Below are positions 59,110-64,000 of a stretch of 64,000 nt of DNA, in pieces (positions within the stretch are counted from its first letter, which is position 1; each line of letters opens with the position of its first letter). Source of the stretch: Pisolithus tinctorius (Eukaryota > Basidiomycota > Agaricomycetes > Boletales > Pisolithaceae). A model generated the notes under the pieces. That model saw nothing but the letters and a program-made list of their open reading frames with translations. It searched no databases and had not been told where the DNA came from. Made by a program: the position numbers and the translations under genes. The stretch lies in contig JANFAH010000013.1 of assembly GCA_024663395.1 (NCBI GenBank), positions 744,001 to 808,000 on the forward strand, in the 5' to 3' direction.

Positions 59110-60260
59110 TTGCAAAATGAAAGGAGAGAATCCACGCGCCCGATCCCGAGATATCCACAAAACCGCCCAAAGGTATCCTCATCCACCAAAAACCAAATGT
59201 AGCCACGAGTTCTGCAGCGACGACGACGGAAAAGCTACCATTCTGAAGCTGTCAAATAGTAGCATCAGGATCCCGAAAAGCGAGAGATCCGGTCGAGAAA
59301 CGAGTGAGATAATCAAGGAGTTGTCTGAAAGTGTCTCTAACCACGAAAATGGGCATATCTCGACGATAGCTGTGCAGAATTTGACAGAAGAGGCGTCCCC
59401 AGAAAGGGCTATGCAAGGGGAATGGACTTCCAGAAAAGCGAGAGGAATGGTGCCCGAGTGCGCAAGATACGATGAGAGGACTTCGAGGGTGGGGAGAAGG
59501 GGTCAACTCGCACAACAACGGCTGGGACGATCAACACGAAACTCCGGGAGACGGTAGAGGACCCGTAGACGAACAGGGAGAACGAGGAGATAAGCCGATT
59601 GGATCAGCCGATCCCGAGCTATACGCAAAACTGGCTCGAAGCCCTCTGGATACGAAAACGCTGATATCTCGACAACGGTTGCGCGGAATTTTACAAAGCA
59701 TGTGTCCCCAGGAAGGGCTCAGCGAGAGGGATGAACGACCCGAAAAGAGAGAGGAACGGCGCAGAACTGTGCGAGCTACTGCGGCAAGACCTCGAGGTGA
59801 CCTTCTCACAAAAATGCGAATACCTCCGAAACCGCTGCGCGCGCCAAAACATTCTTGGTATCCCTGGAAAGGTCTCGTCGAGTAGTACCGGCATGCCAAA
59901 AGGCGAGAGATGCGGCACAAATTCGCGCGAGTTACAGTCAGAAGACCTCATGCGCCAAAAATGCGAAATAACTCCGGAACCACTGAGCGCGCTGGAACAT
60001 TCTTGGGCTCTCTGGAAAGCTCTGGTCGAGTAGTACCAGTCCGCGGAAAAGCGAGAGGCGTGACGCGGAAACGAGCGAGATACGACTACAGGACCCTGAG
60101 AATGGACCTATCCACAAAAAAAACGCGAATATCTCCTCAACGGCTGGGTGCCTGCAAGCAATCTTGGTACCAACAGAGAGCTAACGTCGAGTAGAACGAG
60201 CCTGCCAAAAAGCGAGAGGCACGGCGTGATAACGAGCGAGATACACGCTCGGTATGTGCT
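59110..60260 (+). repeat. Degenerate tandem repeat in the nested element, about 150-bp period
   Basis: A phrase of the form AAAAGCGAGAGRNNCGGNG followed by CGAGCGAGATACG-like sequence recurs at about 59275, 59430, 59745, 59895, 60045 and 60210. Between repeats come CTCGACAACGG-like and CTTGG-like words. Copies are clearly diverged. The block occupies the place where pol would lie in a complete element and shows no coding signal. Confidence 0.6.
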
Positions 60261-60570
60261 CGGTACGAGGGAGGTAGCATTTGTCTTGACAAGCGACGAG
60301 CGGTGTCGGCAGTAATTTCATCAGAACTGTATCCGCGGATGGGAGGTGTCGTGTAGAGCGCGGGGAGGTGCTAGGTGCAATGCTACTCAGTGTTCTGCGG
60401 GGAACTCGAGCCTGGGGGGTAAAAGACGAAGGGCAAAACAAGAAAATTCAAACATATCTAATGTACCAAAAATTCCGCATTACGACGCAGGTAGATCCAT
60501 ACTAGATACTGTAAGATCCATAAGCAAAAGAAGTAAAGACAACATAACGGAATTTGTGCGACATGCAGCA

Positions 60571-61998
60571 TCAACGCGCTCTTCGAGAGCGCCGGGGCGT
60601 GCGACTGCGGCTGCGCGACCGCTTCGCTTTGGAATGGATGTATGAATATGCCTTCCTCGAACGTGAACGAGAGCACGAGCGTGAGGATGATGACGACGAC
60701 AAGGAAGAAGGGGGTGAGCCACTAGTCGAATATGAACATGAGCGCCTTCGAGCGTGACGCTGCTTCAAGCTGCGGGAATACGACTGGACCGGTATGAATT
60801 CATCTTTCAAATGTATGTACGAACCCTTTCGAGTCTGCGAGCGTGAATGTGAATGACGACGCGAGGGCGATTCACCCTGGGTATGTGGCTGCGCGTGTGG
60901 TGAGCTACGAGAGCGCTCAGCTGACGAGCGACGAGACTGAATGGCTGGTGGTTCAGGTACCACTGGCTCGAGCTGGATAGTAGGCAGGGACTGAGTATGC
61001 GTGATGCTCGTCTGAGCGGGTATGCGCGATGGCATGTCGAACATGCTTCGAGAGGGTGCGGCTGTGGGCGAAAGCGAGCGAGCGGGCAACGAGCCCCTAC
61101 GAGTCTCGAACTGGCTTGTCAACAAAGACCAGTTGTCGAGACGGTCTCGTAGAGTCCGTCCGGCAACTTCACGCGGGATTTCCAGTCCTGTAGGTAGAAC
61201 AACGCGGCCGTCAACAAGTAGACACTTTCCCGAAGCTAAATACAACTTGAATGAATGGCAACCTGCCCGAATATGGCCCGAGAGTCCGCAGAAGAAGCAG
61301 AACGAGTACAAACGGCGGGGAGAGCGACCATCTGAGGCGTGTGATGGCTGCGCGCGTGAACTGTCGACCTTGCTGCTCTTCCAGAGGCCACCGCTCGACC
61401 TCAGGACCTCCTTAGCTGTAGACATTAGACTGAGTACAGAATACTCTGATGCGTCGTGGTGTTCGAGCACCTCTCGCCTGAACTCTGGAGGGAACCCATA
61501 CTTGAACATACTGGCCAGGTGGGGCAACGGACCCAGTAGGTTCTCGAGAGACAACGAAATTCGACGGAAATTGCGATAATATTGCCCTAGGGATGACATT
61601 GAGACGACATCTGAACTCGCAAATCCAACCTTTAGGCTGGCAAGCTCGGCGGCATGACTTCGACTCGTTTCGTCCAATTCTGGGTACTGCTGAGTGATTT
61701 CCGAGGTAAAACGAGCCCAATCTCCTTCGCTACTACTGACAAAGTGGGACCAGAGGTCCGCCGACTTGAAAGGTGCATACTTGAGAGCAAATCTGATGCG
61801 CGCGAGCCCATCCGAGAGGCCGAATCCATCACAGAAATCGATTATGTCATCAAAGTAACTTCGAAGGTCCTCGGGGCGCCCAGAGAAGTTCGGTGCTTCG
61901 GGCGAGCCTCGGCACGGAATTTTGAGGCCGAGCATGAAGATAGTGGGTAACACGAGTGCGAGTGCTTGATATGTGAGTGTGCGCGAGTGGGAAAACAC
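60571..61998 (-). CDS. Gag-like protein of the nested LTR element
   Basis: Open frame of 475 residues. The first half has capsid-like sequence (FSGRPEDLRSYFDDIIDFCD, ALKYAPFKSADLWSHFV, FGFPPEFR-like KYGFPPEFRREV). A single CCHC zinc knuckle is intact at residues 234-247 (CFFCGLSGHIRAGC), the nucleic-acid-binding motif of nucleocapsid. The C-terminal 130 residues are rich in Arg-Ser pairs (RSRSRTPRRSRRAR), giving a strongly basic tail. There are no protease or polymerase motifs before or after. It should assemble particles and package the element's RNA, with enzymes provided in trans. Confidence 0.85.
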   Translation of the reverse strand: MFSHSRTLTYQALALVLPTIFMLGLKIPCRGSPEAPNFSGRPEDLRSYFDDIIDFCDGFGLSDGLARIRFALKYAPFKSADLWSHFVSSSEGDWARFTSEITQQYPELDETSRSHAAELASLKVGFASSDVVSMSSLGQYYRNFRRISLSLENLLGPLPHLASMFKYGFPPEFRREVLEHHDASEYSVLSLMSTAKEVLRSSGGLWKSSKVDSSRAQPSHASDGRSPRRLYSFCFFCGLSGHIRAGCHSFKLYLASGKCLLVDGRVVLPTGLEIPREVAGRTLRDRLDNWSLLTSQFETRRGSLPARSLSPTAAPSRSMFDMPSRIPAQTSITHTQSLPTIQLEPVVPEPPAIQSRRSSAERSRSSPHAQPHTQGESPSRRHSHSRSQTRKGSYIHLKDEFIPVQSYSRSLKQRHARRRSCSYSTSGSPPSSLSSSSSSRSCSRSRSRKAYSYIHSKAKRSRSRSRTPRRSRRAR

Positions 61999-62160
61999 GA
62001 AGTTGCGAGCGAAGTGACTGCAAAACGAGGCCGAAAGGCAAAAATCTGCTGAACTGAGCCTGAAAATTGCGAAAACGAAGCTGGAGACTGAAAAATAAAA
62101 TCTGGGAAGGGTTGGATGGGTGCCAGGCTAAGACAGAAGCCCCTCGCGGTGGGCTCCAGT

Positions 62161-62517
62161 TGTAGGAAAGAGATTTATGGGAGAGTAGAAGTAGCTGAGT
62201 AAAGCAGGGATATCTGAGGGGAGTGAGTAAGCCAAAGGGGCTTCTATAGCCTGAGACTGGATCCTGGTAGTCGTCTGAAGGCTTCTGAGGCTGTCTTGGT
62301 GCAGGGAACGACCTGCTCGAACTCGTCTCTCGTCTCTGGTAACTCGTCTATTGTTTTTTAAAAAAAACTAACTACATCCAGTACTAGGTAGTGCTGACTA
62401 AGCGACCAAAATGCGAAATTCTAAGTACCACTAGCAGAGAAAAACACCTAGAATCAAAACCGAACAAAATGAACGAAATAAAACAATTCCCCTAGTAGGG
62501 AAATTACATTCCCTACA
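62161..62517 (-). repeat. 5' LTR of the nested gag-only element
   Basis: 357 bp, identical by eye to 58581-58937. It lies on the 5' side of the minus-strand gag gene, next to the probable primer-binding site, and so should drive transcription leftward. Confidence 0.9.
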
Positions 62518-62600
62518 TCGGTCTCTGGTCTGGCCTCAACCTGGCCAACCACAAACTTGACAGTATTTCAGACTCTCCACTTGTGTGGGTCTAATACATC

Positions 62601-63725
62601 ATGGCAACCAAGACTTGCTTCCAACCTCCCTGTGGCCACTCTGCCTCAGCCAGTGGGGCTTGCCATGAAACAGCACTAGCTGCATTGGGCACCACTAGGC
62701 ACTCCCCAGATCCCATCAGTCCTTTCAGGGGCTTTTCAGCCTGCACATCTAATACTCCCATACCACATTGTCCCATGGCTCCCATTCCCAAGGGTGACCC
62801 CAGTGATGATGGGCCAGGTGATGATGATGATAATAACCCATATGATGATGACCCTGGCAATGATCCCAGTGATGATGGTCCTGGTGATGAGAATCTGGAA
62901 GATAATGATCTGGAGGACAAACCAGACTCCCCAGATCTGGACACCAAACCTGCCATTACAGTCCTGGATAACCTCGCATCAGCCATCACACTGTTGGCTC
63001 ATAATTCCTGCACTAGTCCTGAGACCCCAAGCAGGACCAAATTGCATGAGCCTGACACCTTTGATGGTACCAACCCCAAGAAGCTTCATGCTTTCTTCAT
63101 CCAGTGTGAGCTCAATTTCCAAGACTGTCCCTGGGCCTTCAGGACCGACCACGCCAAAGTCATCTTTGTGCAATACTACCTCAAAGGCATGGCCCTTGAG
63201 TGGTTCAAGCTGGACTTGCTCAGGCTTGACAACCCTGACGACTGGCCTCTCTGGATGAACTCCTGGAGGGAGTTTGTCCTAGAATTGCAAACCACCTTTG
63301 GCCCCCATGACCCGGTCACTGACACCAAGAGTCAGCTTGACCATCTACATATGAAGGAAAGTCAGTGCATTAATAGATATGTAGTCGACTTCAATCGGCT
63401 TGCTTTGCAAGTCCGAGGCTACAGAGATGGTGCATTGCACCATCACTTCTACTCTGGCCTCCCAGACCAAATCAAAGATGAGGTCTGTCGGGTTGGCAAA
63501 CCCTGGACACTTCACAAGCTCTGCCACCTCACCCAAGAGATAGATGTGTGCTATTGGGAGTGCAAGGAAGAAGTCCAGCAGGCAAGTAAGCACCAAGGCT
63601 TGTCTAATGCTAGCAACAACAAGTCTGGCAGTTCTGGCAACAACAACAACCAGTCCAAGACTGGTCAAGAGAAGACCAAGACTGGCAACAATAACAACTC
63701 TGGGTCTTCCCCTAAGCTGGTGTGA
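62601..63725 (+). CDS. Gag protein of the family B Ty3/gypsy element
   Basis: Open frame of 374 residues starting MATKTCFQPPCGHSAS. Residues about 65-115 are an acidic Asp/Gly/Asn-rich region. Residues about 145-325 form a Retrotrans_gag-type capsid region (EPDTFDGTNPKKLHAFFIQC, YYLKGMALEWFKLDL, WREFVLELQTTFGPHDP, INRYVVDFNRLALQVRGY, FYSGLPDQIKDEV). The C-terminus is Asn/Ser/Lys-rich and stops before any zinc knuckle; in related elements the knuckle and protease follow in the same frame, so the stop at 63723-63725 may be a truncating mutation or part of a two-ORF layout. Protease, RT and integrase, if present, lie beyond the window. Confidence 0.85.
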   Translation: MATKTCFQPPCGHSASASGACHETALAALGTTRHSPDPISPFRGFSACTSNTPIPHCPMAPIPKGDPSDDGPGDDDDNNPYDDDPGNDPSDDGPGDENLEDNDLEDKPDSPDLDTKPAITVLDNLASAITLLAHNSCTSPETPSRTKLHEPDTFDGTNPKKLHAFFIQCELNFQDCPWAFRTDHAKVIFVQYYLKGMALEWFKLDLLRLDNPDDWPLWMNSWREFVLELQTTFGPHDPVTDTKSQLDHLHMKESQCINRYVVDFNRLALQVRGYRDGALHHHFYSGLPDQIKDEVCRVGKPWTLHKLCHLTQEIDVCYWECKEEVQQASKHQGLSNASNNKSGSSGNNNNQSKTGQEKTKTGNNNNSGSSPKLV

Positions 63726-64000
63726 GTCAAAGTGTGGAAAGGTGGTGAAAACCAACCAAAACCAACACCAAAGATAAATATAGAGCAAGTGGTGGTGTAC
63801 CTCTGTGGAACCTGGAATGCAGAAAAACCTGAATGTGTGGGGGGGGCTTCAAGTAGAGGGCTCCTGGCACAAGTTGTCAACAAGTTATGCAGGAGTGGAC
63901 AAGTGAGTGATGACTGGATGGGGGATGCTGAACAGAGTGAAGGTGTTCAGCCGAAAGGACCTTTGAAATGATGGACTTCAATAGAATGTGCTCCTGGTGC

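Larger units (their letters stand above)
58577..62521 (-). mobile_element. Nested gag-only LTR retroelement (TR-GAG-like), 3.94 kb
   Basis: Two 357-bp direct LTRs, 58581-58937 and 62161-62517, look identical over their whole length and have TGTAGG...CCTACA borders. The 4-bp TCGG flanks both sides (58577-58580, 62518-62521) as a target-site duplication. On the minus strand, two bases after the LTR at 62161, TGGAGCCCACCGCGAGGGG looks like a tRNA primer-binding site, agreeing with the minus-strand gag gene. No protease, reverse transcriptase or integrase is present: the rest of the interior is non-coding and contains a degenerate tandem repeat. This is the structure described for TR-GAG elements, which depend on another element's enzymes. 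Identical LTRs and high CpG content mark it as recently inserted. Confidence 0.9.
58096..62562 (+). mobile_element. 5' LTR of a Ty3/gypsy element (family B), split by a nested insertion
   Basis: Begins TGTCATAGTCATGCC and, after removing the inserted element with one target-site copy (58581-62521), ends AACTTGACA at 62562; the net length is about 526 bp. It contains a TATATAAAC box (about 58373) and CCTCAGTCTGAAATCAACT, matching LTR A. The left part (58096-58576) has essentially no CpG, whereas LTR A has many. A gag gene starts 38 bp after the end, at 62601. Confidence 0.68.

Noticed and set aside
1..64000. CRISPR arrays, bacterial operons or phage genes
   Set aside because: The spliced genes, LTR elements and fungal families show nuclear eukaryotic DNA. 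The only regular array (49-53 kb) has 3-bp spacers and intron-like units, not CRISPR repeats.

Overview
This window is nuclear DNA of a filamentous fungus, most likely a basidiomycete of the Agaricomycetes. The evidence is protein-coding genes cut by many short (about 42-60 nt) GT-AG introns, a CCT chaperonin subunit and a Bem2-type RhoGAP of fungal architecture, a cluster of HSPA12-like Hsp70 proteins, BTB proteins of a basidiomycete type, and Ty3/gypsy retroelements. A Rhizoctonia/Ceratobasidium-like source is my guess from this family mix; I could not test it.

Layout. (1) 0.26-12.5 kb: four tandem minus-strand genes for divergent Hsp70 (HSPA12-like) ATPases. (2) 12.9-25.6 kb: an ordinary gene-dense block: a coiled-coil protein (+), a short-chain-dehydrogenase-like protein that seems to have lost its catalytic residues (-), CCT8 (+, sharing a 146-bp intergenic region with the SDR gene) and a BEM2-like RhoGAP of roughly 2,100 residues (-). 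(3) 25.8-32 kb: two tentative multi-exon hypothetical genes. (4) 32-36.6 kb: gene-poor sequence with small direct repeats, a 629-bp MITE with 65-bp inverted ends and a strong G-quadruplex motif, then a single-exon microbial-type PARG gene. (5) 38.4-45.6 kb: a BTB-domain family (one long gene, one short gene and a decayed tandem copy of the short one), a 0.9-kb higher-order tandem repeat, and a small membrane/coiled-coil protein. (6) 47.4-53.5 kb: a P-loop GTPase gene whose 3' part is split by about 4 kb of 82-bp tandem repeats. (7) 53.8-64 kb: transposable elements: a 1.9-kb element with perfect-looking 577-bp inverted arms, two Ty3/gypsy LTRs, and a young gag-only LTR element nested inside one of those LTRs.

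The most unusual feature is the repeat array inside the GTPase gene. Nearly every unit looks like a complete small intron (GTGAGT donor, CTGAC branch-like site, ACAG acceptor, about 79 nt), separated from the next by exactly three nucleotides of the form NNT whose first two bases vary. A second large-scale signal is an almost complete absence of CpG from about 47.8 to 58.6 kb, broken by two CpG-bearing patches, with a sharp left edge inside the GTPase gene. The young nested retroelement is CpG-rich, as expected if old repeats here lost CpG by methylation and deamination.

Exon junctions were worked out by eye from splice signals and paralogue comparison; none is supported by transcript data.
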